DNA of 64,000 nt, from the NCBI RefSeq assembly GCF_900141635.1, contig NZ_FSRH01000011.1, positions 1-64,000 of the forward strand, read 5' to 3'. The notes beneath the pieces are model-generated. The model saw only the letters and a program-made list of their open reading frames with translations, did no database searches and was not told where the DNA came from. The position numbers were made by a program, and so were the translations under genes. Below are positions 55,360-63,946 of this stretch, one piece after another (position 1 is the first letter of the stretch; each line of letters begins with the position of its first letter). Origin of the DNA: Peptoclostridium litorale DSM 5388. Its GTDB lineage: Bacteria; Bacillota; Clostridia; Peptostreptococcales; Peptostreptococcaceae.

Positions 55360-55570
55360 GATAGAGAAGGATTACAGATAAGATAAGTTTGATGCAAATT
55401 TGCACAACCACCCGTATACATATAAGATACAACTGTGCGCACATGATGAATTAATTTTATAAAGTTTAAATAGGATATTTAACAATTAAATTAAATAAAT
55501 AGCAAAAAAAAATAATTTTAAAAACCAAAATATGCTTTTTAAATTATAAAATATATGTACTCATACGGGG

Positions 55571-55707
55571 CGTGGTGATATACTGAAACAGTTGTGACAG
55601 ACAAGCGCTGTCACTTTAACTAAACCACGATGTTGACCACACACTCAACTCAAAAATTTATTGGGGCATATAGGATTAGGATTCCTGTGTGCCCTGATTT
55701 TTTTTTT
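55571..55707 (+). ncRNA. Structured RNA candidate: three-way junction plus terminator
   Basis: CGTGGT (55571-55576) and ACCACG (55624-55629) close a junction that holds two hairpins: ACTG-aaa-CAGT (55582-55592) and GTGACAG-acaagcg-CTGTCAC (55594-55614). After GTTGA...TCAAC (about 55632-55649) comes GGGCATATAGG / CCTGTGTGCCC (55664-55674 and 55684-55694, two G-U pairs) and ten T. That is a riboswitch-like or sRNA-like layout. The next plus-strand gene is 1 kb away past a convergent MerR gene, so an independent RNA is favoured. No family recognised; the 5' end and promoter are not clear. Confidence 0.4.
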
Positions 55708-55784
55708 GAAAAAGAAAATGTGCACACTTATAGGGACACAAAACGGCAGCGGGGTAAATATTTCCAAGGGATTCAAGCTGATTG

Positions 55785-56531
55785 TCAGTCCAGTAGCTCC
55801 ACATAGGCCTTTAAAAAATCCACCTGCTTATTTTTGTAATTTGCGGTCAGTAGAAATTGGGCTAGAATTATGCCGGTTCTATGTTTTTTGTTTATAAGGT
55901 CTATTTTTTCTTTCATGTTATTGACGTAATCTTGGCTTGCGATTTCCTTTACGAGAAAAACTGCAAATTTTTGGCTATGGGTATTTTCCCATAATACATT
56001 GTCATCAATATAATCACTTTCAACTACAATGCCCCTTATTTCGGCAGACAAGTCAGAACTGTTTTGGAACTTGACATAGCAGGATGTGTCGTCTATATAG
56101 CGCGAGACTTTATCCTTTTCTGTATATTCAAATCTTACTACCTTTTCTATGGCTATATCTTCATACACATAGTCTATACCGTTGAGATTTTGTATTTCTT
56201 CTATATGAAGCTGCTTGAGTTTGACCTTGTTTAGCATTTGCTGATATTCAAGAATTTTTTGATTTATATCGCTATTTAAACTTTTGAGTATTTTCTCTGT
56301 GTTTTCAAGTTTCAGTGTTTCAAACTTTTTTAGTTTTTTAACTGGTATGCCAAGACTGCGGTAAAATGTAATGTCTGCAAGTTTAATAAGGTCTGTCATG
56401 TTATATTCACGATAGTTGTTGCATTCGTTTTTATGCACGGTGTAAATCTCTTCATTTTCCCAGTATCTTAGTGTAGGAGCAGAAACCCCTAGAATTTTTG
56501 CAATTTCACGAATATTAAATATATTTGACAT
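55785..56531 (-). CDS. MerR-family regulator with effector domain
   Basis: 248 residues. N-terminal MerR winged helix (1-70: FNIREIAKILGVSAPTLRYWENEEI), a coiled-coil linker (about 80-115), and a C-terminal domain (120-248) that may bind a ligand in the manner of BmrR/GyrI; no metal-type cysteine cluster is seen. It is divergent from the carrier-amidohydrolase operon, and the intergenic promoter has the 19-base spacer typical of MerR targets. It likely activates that operon when bound by ligand. Confidence 0.85.
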   Translation of the reverse strand: MSNIFNIREIAKILGVSAPTLRYWENEEIYTVHKNECNNYREYNMTDLIKLADITFYRSLGIPVKKLKKFETLKLENTEKILKSLNSDINQKILEYQQMLNKVKLKQLHIEEIQNLNGIDYVYEDIAIEKVVRFEYTEKDKVSRYIDDTSCYVKFQNSSDLSAEIRGIVVESDYIDDNVLWENTHSQKFAVFLVKEIASQDYVNNMKEKIDLINKKHRTGIILAQFLLTANYKNKQVDFLKAYVELLD

Positions 56532-56581
56532 GAGAATCCTCCAACTTTCGATTTTTTACGACAATTATAGCATGAAAAGCG

Positions 56582-56612
56582 TTGACATTCAAGTTGCTTT
56601 AACATTTATAAT
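56582..56612 (+). promoter_or_regulatory. MerR-type promoter with 19-bp spacer
   Basis: TTGACA (56582-56587), 19-base spacer, TATAAT (56607-56612). The spacer holds a dyad TTCAAG-TTG-CTTTAA (56588-56602, one mismatch). Overlong spacers with a central dyad are the classic MerR operator; this one points to the yfcC-amidohydrolase operon and lies beside the merR gene. Confidence 0.75.
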
Positions 56613-56696
56613 TATAAAGAGCAATTCAATAAACTGTTGAAAAGCAAAGATCTTTGCAGCTTGATTGCACTTGAGATTTAAAAACAGGAGGGTCTT

Positions 56697-58124
56697 ATGG
56701 AAAAAAGGAAAATTAAAGAGAATATTGAACAGAAAAAGAAGAAGTGGTTTGAATTTAAGATGCCACATACGTATGTAATACTGTCCATGATTTTGATTGT
56801 GATGACAGCACTCACATATATCATTCCATCGGGGCAATATCAAAGAGTCGAGGATGTGGTAACGGGTAAAATGATTGTTGTTCCAGGGAGCTTTGAATTC
56901 ATTTCAGGAAAAAGCCCGGGATTTTTCGGAATATTCCTAGCACTGCAAAGGGGATACATAGATGCGTCTGACATAATGTTCCTTATAATATTCGCATACG
57001 GATTTGTATATACATTGATAAAAAACGGAACAATGGATGCAGCTTTGGGATCTCTTATAAAGCTTATGGGAAACAAAATTCACTGGCTCATACCAATTTG
57101 TATGACTGCGGTAGGTTTTTTAGGTTCTACAATGGGTATTTACGAGGAAGTCTACGGGCTCATCCCGGTGTTTATAGGTATCGCAATAGCGCTGGGGTAT
57201 GATGTTGTCGTCGGCGGGGCCATAGTTTACGTCGGTGTTGCGACGGGCTTTGCTTCTGCAACATTAAACCCGTTTTCAGTAGGTATAGCACAAGGCATAG
57301 CAGGTGTGCCGATGTTCTCTGGAGTAGCCTTCAGAGTGATTATATTTATATTTTTCCAGCTTACGGCCATAATTTATGTGATGAGATATGCACACAGGGT
57401 TAAAAACAATCCCCAAAAATCAGTGATGTACGGCGTTGAAACGGAGATTGCAAATAGAAAGAGCACAGAAGAGCTTGAAAACACATCTATGACAATAAGG
57501 CAGAAGCTTTGCCTTGGAATATTTTTTATCACGATAGGGACATTGCTTTATGGCACTACACAGCTTGGATGGTATATTAATGAAATTGCTGCAATGTTTC
57601 TCATGATGATGATATTTGCCGGATTTACAGGCGGATACACGCCTACAGAAATCTGCAAGACATTCATAGAGTCTACAAGAAGCATGGTTTCGTCTATGCT
57701 GGTGGTAGGATTCACAAGAGGAATACTTTTGATAATGCAAGATGCGATGATATCGGACACGATTGTGTACTATCTTGTATCATTCCTTGAAGGACAAAGC
57801 AAGTATGTATGTGCATTTGGAATGCTAGCGCTTCAGAATATAATACACTTCTTTATAACAGGTTCCTCAAGCCAGGCTACAATAACAATGCCTATAATGG
57901 CTCCTGCGGCAGAACTTATAGGATTGAGCAAGCAAACGGCAGTTCTGGCATATCAATTTGGCAACGGATATTCGAATATGTTCTGGCCGACCGCATGTGC
58001 GCTTGAATGCGGACTTATGGGTGTTCCGCTCAACAAATGGTACAAGTTCATAGCCCCGCTGTTTGGAATATATGTAATACTGCAGATTGTATTTATGGCA
58101 GTGGCAGTGGCGATTGGTTTCTAA
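56697..58124 (+). CDS. YfcC/DcuC-family carrier, first copy
   Basis: 475 residues with eleven or more membrane segments. The YfcC pattern is evident: FEFKMPHTYVILSMILIVMT, IPSGQYQRVEDVVTGKMIVV, TMGIYEEVYGLIPVFIGIAI and the late FFITGSSSQATITMPIMAP, with a FWPTACALECGLMGVPL end. The family includes antiporters/uptake carriers of dicarboxylates or amino acids. ATG 56697 follows AGGAGGG. It is near-identical in layout to the second copy at 59392, separated by an amidohydrolase, so it likely brings in the amidohydrolase substrate. Confidence 0.85.
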   Translation: MEKRKIKENIEQKKKKWFEFKMPHTYVILSMILIVMTALTYIIPSGQYQRVEDVVTGKMIVVPGSFEFISGKSPGFFGIFLALQRGYIDASDIMFLIIFAYGFVYTLIKNGTMDAALGSLIKLMGNKIHWLIPICMTAVGFLGSTMGIYEEVYGLIPVFIGIAIALGYDVVVGGAIVYVGVATGFASATLNPFSVGIAQGIAGVPMFSGVAFRVIIFIFFQLTAIIYVMRYAHRVKNNPQKSVMYGVETEIANRKSTEELENTSMTIRQKLCLGIFFITIGTLLYGTTQLGWYINEIAAMFLMMMIFAGFTGGYTPTEICKTFIESTRSMVSSMLVVGFTRGILLIMQDAMISDTIVYYLVSFLEGQSKYVCAFGMLALQNIIHFFITGSSSQATITMPIMAPAAELIGLSKQTAVLAYQFGNGYSNMFWPTACALECGLMGVPLNKWYKFIAPLFGIYVILQIVFMAVAVAIGF

Positions 58125-58138
58125 AAAACAATATGTTG

Positions 58139-58175
58139 AGAATATAGGTTAAGGTTGAACTTTAGCCTATATTCT
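58139..58175 (+). repeat. Intercistronic hairpin after the first carrier
   Basis: AGAATATAGG (58139-58148) pairs with CCTATATTCT (58166-58175), with partial pairing inside. No T-run, so processing or stability is more likely than termination. A small GGGC-aaaa-GCCC stem follows. Confidence 0.45.
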
Positions 58176-58228
58176 TGCGTGTGGGCAAAAGCCCGGGAAA
58201 TACAAAAAATTGAGCAGAGGTGATTTGC

Positions 58229-59356
58229 ATGGTTATAAAAAATGGATTTGTTTTGATTTTTGAGGAAGGTGGATTTGTAAAAAAGGACATAAAGATTGAA
58301 GGAAAGAAGATTTTAGAAGTATCTGAAAATATTGAGGCTGAAACATATTACGACGCAAGTGGAATGTATATAACACCCGGATTGATAGATGCACATTCGC
58401 ACATAGGCGTGAGCGAAGAGGGGGCTGGATCTATAGGGGATGATTGTAACGACTATTCGGATGCGCTTATGCCATATCTTGAAGCGATAGATGCATTTAA
58501 TCCATACGATATTGCAATCACATCGGCTGTAAAAGCAGGTATAACAACAGCATGCACAGGACCGGGAAGCGACAGCGTTGTAGGCGGCGTCTTTTCGACA
58601 ATGAAGCTTTGGGGGAATGTCGCAGATGAAATGGTGATAACGCGAAAGGCTTCTGTGAAGTGTAGTTTTGGAGAAAATCCTAAAACTGCTGGACTTGGTC
58701 ACAAATCCAGAATGGGTACGGCCTATATTCTGAGAAAATGTCTTGAGGATGCAATTGATTACAGGCATAATAAGCACGAAGCGATGAAGGCAAATGAGTA
58801 TTTTAAAACCGACATTGGCATGGAAAACATGCTGCTGGTTTTGGATAAAAAGGTACCTTTCCAGGTTCATGCCCACCGTGCTGATGATATATGCACGGCA
58901 ATAAGGATTGCCAGGGAATATGATGTAAGGCTTGTGCTCGTGCACTGCACAGATGGACATTTGATTGTAGATTACATATCAAAATTTGACTATCCTGTAA
59001 TTTTGGGGCCGTCACTTTATCCGAGGTCCAAGAGTGAGTCTTTAAACAGGACGTTTAAAACAGCAGCAGTTCTTCACAAAGCAGGTGTTAAAATTTGCAT
59101 CACGGCAGACCATGATGTCACGCCGATATACTTTTTGCCTGTATATGCTGCACAATCTGTAAAAGAGGGCTTGCCTGAAATAGAAGGGCTTAAGGCCATA
59201 ACTAAAAATGCTGCGGAAGTGCTTGGGATACAGGATATAAAGGGAGAAATAAAGGCGGGATTTGATGCAGATATTGTAGTTTGGGACACGCATCCGTTTG
59301 ATTACAAATCAAAGGCAGTGAAGGTATGGATCGAAGGACAGGATGTTTTGGCATAA
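58229..59356 (+). CDS. Amidohydrolase (imidazolonepropionase-like)
   Basis: About 375 residues. The amidohydrolase metal site starts at GLIDAHSHIGVSEEG (HXH), with QVHAHRADD and LVHCTDGH histidines, and a late aspartate in CITADHDVTPIY. The GKILEVSENI N-terminal strand and the WDTHPFDYKSKAVKVWI end are typical of imidazolonepropionase-like amidohydrolases. The reaction is probably hydrolysis of a cyclic amide or N-acyl/imino compound taken up by the flanking carriers; the substrate is unknown. ATG 58229 follows GAGGTG and is preferred over GTG 58220. Confidence 0.82.
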   Translation: MVIKNGFVLIFEEGGFVKKDIKIEGKKILEVSENIEAETYYDASGMYITPGLIDAHSHIGVSEEGAGSIGDDCNDYSDALMPYLEAIDAFNPYDIAITSAVKAGITTACTGPGSDSVVGGVFSTMKLWGNVADEMVITRKASVKCSFGENPKTAGLGHKSRMGTAYILRKCLEDAIDYRHNKHEAMKANEYFKTDIGMENMLLVLDKKVPFQVHAHRADDICTAIRIAREYDVRLVLVHCTDGHLIVDYISKFDYPVILGPSLYPRSKSESLNRTFKTAAVLHKAGVKICITADHDVTPIYFLPVYAAQSVKEGLPEIEGLKAITKNAAEVLGIQDIKGEIKAGFDADIVVWDTHPFDYKSKAVKVWIEGQDVLA

Positions 59357-59391
59357 AGCTATGCAAAAGCTTTTATGAGGAGGATATGCCT

Positions 59392-60795
59392 ATGGAGAAA
59401 GCGACTGCTAGAAAGTGGTTTGAACTGAAAATGCCACACACATATGTGATAATATCGCTGATACTGATAGCTGTAGCGGCATTTTCTCATGCTTTGCCAT
59501 CTGGAGAGTATGAGAGAATCAAGGATGCTGCAAGTGGGAAAATGGTTGTAGTTCCGGGTACATTCTCTCCTGTACAAGGAAATCCTCCAGGTTTTTTTGA
59601 TTTGTTTCTGGCGGTTCAGCGTGGATATGTTGATGCGTCTGACATAATATTTCTTATAATATTCGCATATGGATTTGTACACATGCTTATAAAAAATGGA
59701 ACTATGGATGCGGCTTTGGGGCTGCTTATACGGAGCATGGGGGATAAAATCCAGTATCTTATACCGCTGTCAATGTTTGCATTTGGAATACTTGGATCTA
59801 CAATGGGAATTTACGAGGAGGTGTACGGACTGGTTCCTGTATTTATTGGAATGTCTGTCGCTCTTGGATATGATGTTATAGTGGGTGGAGCGATAGTTTT
59901 TATAGGAGTTGCAACCGGGTTTGCAGCAGCAACTATAAATCCATTCTCCATAGGTATTGCGCAAAGCATTGCAGGTGTTGAATTGTTCTCAGGGCTAGGA
60001 TTTAGGATAATAATTTTTGCGGTATTTCAGAGCATATCAATAGCTTATGTAATGAAATATGCGAAAAAAGTGAAAAACAGCCCAGAAAAATCAGTAATGT
60101 TTGGGGTGAAAGCTGAAGGTCCAGTGATAAAAGATGAAAATGAACTTTTACACCTTAATTTTACGCTCAGGCAAAAGCTTTGCGGTATTTTGTTTTTTAT
60201 TACTATTGGTGTGTTGATTTATGGGACAACCCAGCTGGGATGGTATATAAATGAAATAGCCGCAATGTTTTTAATGATGATGATTTTTGCAGGATTTGCC
60301 GGAGGATATACTCCAACGGAAATATGCAAGACATTCATAGAATCAACTAAAAGCATGGTGAGCTCGGTGATAGTCATAGGGCTTACCAGAGGGATTTTGC
60401 TGACTATGCAGGATGCAATGATCTCAGATACTGTTGTTTATTATCTGTCTGTTTTTTTGAATGGGAAGAGCAAGTATATTTCAGCACTTGGCATGCTGGG
60501 GGCGCAAAATGTAATAAATTTTTTTATTACAGGTTCATCTAGCCAGGCTACTATTACAATGCCAATAATGGCTCCTGTTGCCGAAATAATAGGTCTTAGC
60601 AAGCAAACTGCCGTACTTGCCTACCATTTTGGGGATGGTTTTTCAAATATGTTCTGGCCTACGTCATGTGCAATAGTATGTGGGCTTATGGGTATACCGA
60701 TAGGAAAATGGTACAAGTTTATAAGCCCATTGTTTGGAGTCATGTGTGTTTTGCAGGTTTTATTCATGCTGGTGGCTGTCCAGATAGGCTTTTAA
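59392..60795 (+). CDS. YfcC/DcuC-family carrier, second copy
   Basis: About 467 residues, clearly a paralogue of the first copy, sharing KMPHTYVI, IYEEVYGL and FFITGSSSQATITMPIMAPV. Differences cluster in loops. ATG 59392 is 8 bases after GGAGG and is preferred over nearby upstream ATGs. Third gene of the MerR-controlled operon. Two related carriers on either side of one enzyme suggest import of substrate and export of product, or two related substrates; this is inference. Confidence 0.85.
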   Translation: MEKATARKWFELKMPHTYVIISLILIAVAAFSHALPSGEYERIKDAASGKMVVVPGTFSPVQGNPPGFFDLFLAVQRGYVDASDIIFLIIFAYGFVHMLIKNGTMDAALGLLIRSMGDKIQYLIPLSMFAFGILGSTMGIYEEVYGLVPVFIGMSVALGYDVIVGGAIVFIGVATGFAAATINPFSIGIAQSIAGVELFSGLGFRIIIFAVFQSISIAYVMKYAKKVKNSPEKSVMFGVKAEGPVIKDENELLHLNFTLRQKLCGILFFITIGVLIYGTTQLGWYINEIAAMFLMMMIFAGFAGGYTPTEICKTFIESTKSMVSSVIVIGLTRGILLTMQDAMISDTVVYYLSVFLNGKSKYISALGMLGAQNVINFFITGSSSQATITMPIMAPVAEIIGLSKQTAVLAYHFGDGFSNMFWPTSCAIVCGLMGIPIGKWYKFISPLFGVMCVLQVLFMLVAVQIGF

Positions 60796-60904
60796 AAAGA
60801 AAATATTGTTGAAAGACAGGTATGTATAGTTTAAGGGTATTTGAGATGACATAAAAACAACATAATGATATTGTAAGCTGAAATCCATATATACACATAT
60901 CGTG

Positions 60905-60930
60905 AAAAGGTCCGAGGGGCCTTTTTTTAT
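60905..60930 (+). terminator. Terminator of the carrier-amidohydrolase operon
   Basis: AAAAGGTCC pairs with GGGGCCTTTT through one G-U, followed by TTTTTATTTT. Confidence 0.65.
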
Positions 60931-61140
60931 TTTATGGAAGATCAGATGTTTAGCCGGATCATCGTACGAGCTAGAAATGGAAGTTTGAAATGGTTATATT
61001 TTACATATGGGAATGAAAAAAAGCATTCAAAATCCGACAAAATCCTTCCTAATAAAACAAAAGGTTTTCGGTCGATAACCCATAATATAAAAAGAAAAAA
61101 TTGATTTTTTGAAAACAATAAAAGGGAAAAAGAGATAAAA

Positions 61141-61189
61141 GCATTATTTTATCTATGTACTAAAAAGGAGCATATTGATAAAATAATGC
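61141..61189 (+). promoter_or_regulatory. Hairpin in the aspartate aminotransferase leader
   Basis: GCATTATTTTATC (61141-61153) pairs perfectly with GATAAAATAATGC (61177-61189), loop of 23 bases. A second small stem AGCTTG...CAAGCT follows near 61201-61220, just ahead of the AAGGAGGG site. The 447-base gap holds no gene. This may be an operator or a leader switch. Confidence 0.4.
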
Positions 61190-61242
61190 CATAAAGAAAA
61201 AGCTTGCCGACTGACAAGCTATAAATTTGAAGGAGGGTTATT

Positions 61243-62433
61243 ATGAAAAAGAATCTATCTACTAAAAATATGAGCATAGCTCCATCGGTAACACTTGCAA
61301 TAACTGCGAAGGCAAAGAAGATGAAGGGCGACGGAGAAGACGTTATAAGCTTTGGAGCGGGAGAGCCAGACTTTAAAACCCCTGAAAACATAAGAAGGGC
61401 TGCGATAAAGGTAATTGAAGAAGGTAGCATTGGATACACGGCAGCATCAGGGCTTTTGGAGCTCAAGGAGTCTATATGTGAAAAGCTCAAAAAGGACAAC
61501 GGCCTTTCATATGAGCCAGAAAGCATAGTTGTATCCTGCGGAGCAAAGCATTCGCTTTCAAATGCGCTTCAGGCGATATGCAATCCGGGAGATGAGGTCA
61601 TAGTGCCGCTGCCATACTGGGTGAGCTACCCGGAGCTTGTGAAAATGGCGGATGCAAACCCTGTATTTGTAGAGGCCTGTGAAGAAAACGGATTCAAGTA
61701 TTCGGTAGATGATCTGAAGGCTGCCATAAATGAGAACACAAAGGCCCTGATACTTAACAGCCCTAGCAATCCGACAGGTGCGGTCTATACAAATGACGAG
61801 CTTGAGGAGATAGCCAAAATAGCAGTGGAAAACAATATATATGTGATATCAGACGAAATATATGAAAAGCTCATATATGAAGGAAAACACATAAGCATTG
61901 CATCGCTTGGAGAAAGGATAAAGGAGCTTACAATAGTCGTAAATGGCGTTTCCAAATGCTATGCCATGACCGGATGGAGGATAGGTTATACGGCTGCAAA
62001 CAGGGAGATAACAAGAGTGATGGAAAACATACAGAGCCATGCCACTTCAAATCCAAACACAATAGCCCAGTATGCGAGCATTGAGGCTCTAAATGGAGAC
62101 CAGAGCATACTTAAAGATATGAAGAAGGCATTTGACGAGAGAAGGAATTTCATGGCGGACAGAATAAACAGCATAGATGGAGTTTCTTGCACAAAGCCTG
62201 CAGGAGCATTTTATGTGATGATGAACATAAAAGAAATACTAGGAAGGGAAATAGGCGGAGTCAAAATAGAAAATTCAATGGATTTTGCAAACTACCTTCT
62301 TGACAGCGCAAAGGTAGCCGTAGTGCCTGGAATAGGATTTGGAAGCGAAGGCTATGTAAGGCTTTCATACGCAACATCGCTTGACAACATAATGGAAGGG
62401 CTTGAAAGAATTGAAAAGGCAATGGATGCATAA
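61243..62433 (+). CDS. aspB: Aspartate aminotransferase, class I/II PLP
   Basis: 396 residues. Transfers the amino group between aspartate and 2-oxoglutarate, giving oxaloacetate. PLP-binding motifs: ISFGAGEPDF at the start, LNSPSNPTGAVY near residue 168, YVISDEIYEKL, and the Schiff-base lysine in NGVSKCYAMTGWRIGY near residue 230, then RLSYATS at the end. ATG 61243 follows GAAGGAGGG. It lies 28 bases before the oxaloacetate decarboxylase alpha gene, so the two probably convert aspartate to pyruvate. Confidence 0.9.
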   Translation: MKKNLSTKNMSIAPSVTLAITAKAKKMKGDGEDVISFGAGEPDFKTPENIRRAAIKVIEEGSIGYTAASGLLELKESICEKLKKDNGLSYEPESIVVSCGAKHSLSNALQAICNPGDEVIVPLPYWVSYPELVKMADANPVFVEACEENGFKYSVDDLKAAINENTKALILNSPSNPTGAVYTNDELEEIAKIAVENNIYVISDEIYEKLIYEGKHISIASLGERIKELTIVVNGVSKCYAMTGWRIGYTAANREITRVMENIQSHATSNPNTIAQYASIEALNGDQSILKDMKKAFDERRNFMADRINSIDGVSCTKPAGAFYVMMNIKEILGREIGGVKIENSMDFANYLLDSAKVAVVPGIGFGSEGYVRLSYATSLDNIMEGLERIEKAMDA

Positions 62434-62461
62434 TTATGCTGAAACTGAAAGAGGTGATACT

Positions 62462-63850
62462 GTGAACAAGCTAAGTATAACTGAAACCGGGCTCAGGGAC
62501 GGCCATCAGTCCCTAATGGCAACGAGGCTTAGGATAGATGAGATACTGCCGATTCTTGAAACAATGGACAAAGTAGGATACCACTCAATGGAGGTCTGGG
62601 GAGGAGCTACATTCGACTCGTGCCTTAGATTCTTGAACGAGGACCCCTGGGAAAGGCTGAGGGAGATAAGAAAGAGGGTCAAAAACACAAAGCTCCAGAT
62701 GCTCCTTAGGGGTCAGAACCTTCTTGGATACAGGCATTATTCGGACGAGATAGTGGACCGGTTCATATCAAAGTCAATTGAAAACGGAATAGACATAATA
62801 AGGCTTTTCGACGCCTTGAACGACGTGAGGAATCTTCAAACTTCAATGAAGGTTATAAAAAGAGAGGGCGGGCACTGCCAGTGTGCGATATCATACACTA
62901 CAAGCATAGTCCACACGCTTGATTACTATGTGGACAAGGTCAGGGAGATGGAGCATATGGGTGCCGACTCCATATGCATAAAGGACATGGCTGGAATACT
63001 AACTCCCAATAACGCATATGAGCTTGTAAAGAGGCTAAAGGAAAGCACGAGCCTTCCAATAGAGCTTCACAACCACTGCACAAGCGGCATAGCGTCTATG
63101 GCATACATGAGAGCGGTTGAGGCCGGTGTTGACATAATAGATACGGCGATATCGCCTCTTTCGGGAGGGACATCACAGCCTCCTACAGAGCCTCTCGCGA
63201 TGGCGTTTTCAGAAACTCAGAGGAATCCGGAACTGGACATAGAAGCATTAAATGAGGTGGCGGCATATTTCAAGCCCATAAGGGACAAATACGTTGAAAA
63301 CGGAACGCTCAACATAAAGGTGCTCTATACAGAGCCAAAGACTCTCAGCTACCAGGTTCCAGGGGGAATGCTTTCCAACCTTCTTTCACAGCTTCAGATG
63401 CAAAATGCACAGGACAAGTATGAAGACGTGCTTGCAGAGGTTCCAAGGGTGAGGGCAGACCTTGGCTTCCCGCCGCTTGTGACTCCGCTGAGCCAGATGG
63501 TGGGAACTCAGGCTGTGTTCAATGTGCTAACAGGCGAGAGATACAAGCTTGTGCCAAAGGAGATAAAGGCGTACGTGAAGGGGCTTTACGGAAAGGCTCC
63601 TGTTGAAATAGAAGAAAGCGTAAGAAAGAAGATAATAGGGGACGAAGAGGTTATAACTGTAAGACCGGCAGACCTTATAGACGAGAGCATGGATGACATC
63701 AAAAGAGAGATTGAAGGGCTGTATGAGAGCGAAGAGGACGTACTTTCATATGCGCTTTTCCCACAGGTGGCGAAAAAGTTTTTCGAGGACAGGAAAAACG
63801 AAGGAACAGCTGAAGATGGAATAATAGACATAAATGTGACAATAGGGTAA
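62462..63850 (+). CDS. oadA: Oxaloacetate decarboxylase alpha, carboxyltransferase only
   Basis: About 462 residues. The carboxyltransferase TIM barrel begins TETGLRDGHQSLMATRLR and has the metal-site SLPIELHNHCTSGIASM and YQVPGGMLSNLL motifs. It ends without the Ala/Pro hinge and AMKM biotinyl domain found in full OadA, so a separate biotin carrier must serve it. The enzyme removes CO2 from oxaloacetate and, with the beta and gamma subunits, pumps Na+ out. GTG 62462 follows AGAGGTG. The start of a gamma-like gene lies next. Confidence 0.88.
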   Translation: MNKLSITETGLRDGHQSLMATRLRIDEILPILETMDKVGYHSMEVWGGATFDSCLRFLNEDPWERLREIRKRVKNTKLQMLLRGQNLLGYRHYSDEIVDRFISKSIENGIDIIRLFDALNDVRNLQTSMKVIKREGGHCQCAISYTTSIVHTLDYYVDKVREMEHMGADSICIKDMAGILTPNNAYELVKRLKESTSLPIELHNHCTSGIASMAYMRAVEAGVDIIDTAISPLSGGTSQPPTEPLAMAFSETQRNPELDIEALNEVAAYFKPIRDKYVENGTLNIKVLYTEPKTLSYQVPGGMLSNLLSQLQMQNAQDKYEDVLAEVPRVRADLGFPPLVTPLSQMVGTQAVFNVLTGERYKLVPKEIKAYVKGLYGKAPVEIEESVRKKIIGDEEVITVRPADLIDESMDDIKREIEGLYESEEDVLSYALFPQVAKKFFEDRKNEGTAEDGIIDINVTIG

Positions 63851-63946
63851 AAATAGACTTTCAATTTGAACAAAATCAGAGCTGCTTGACATGCAGACAT
63901 ATAAATTATTATGACAATATAATTGTCTCGATAGAGAGGTGAAAGA

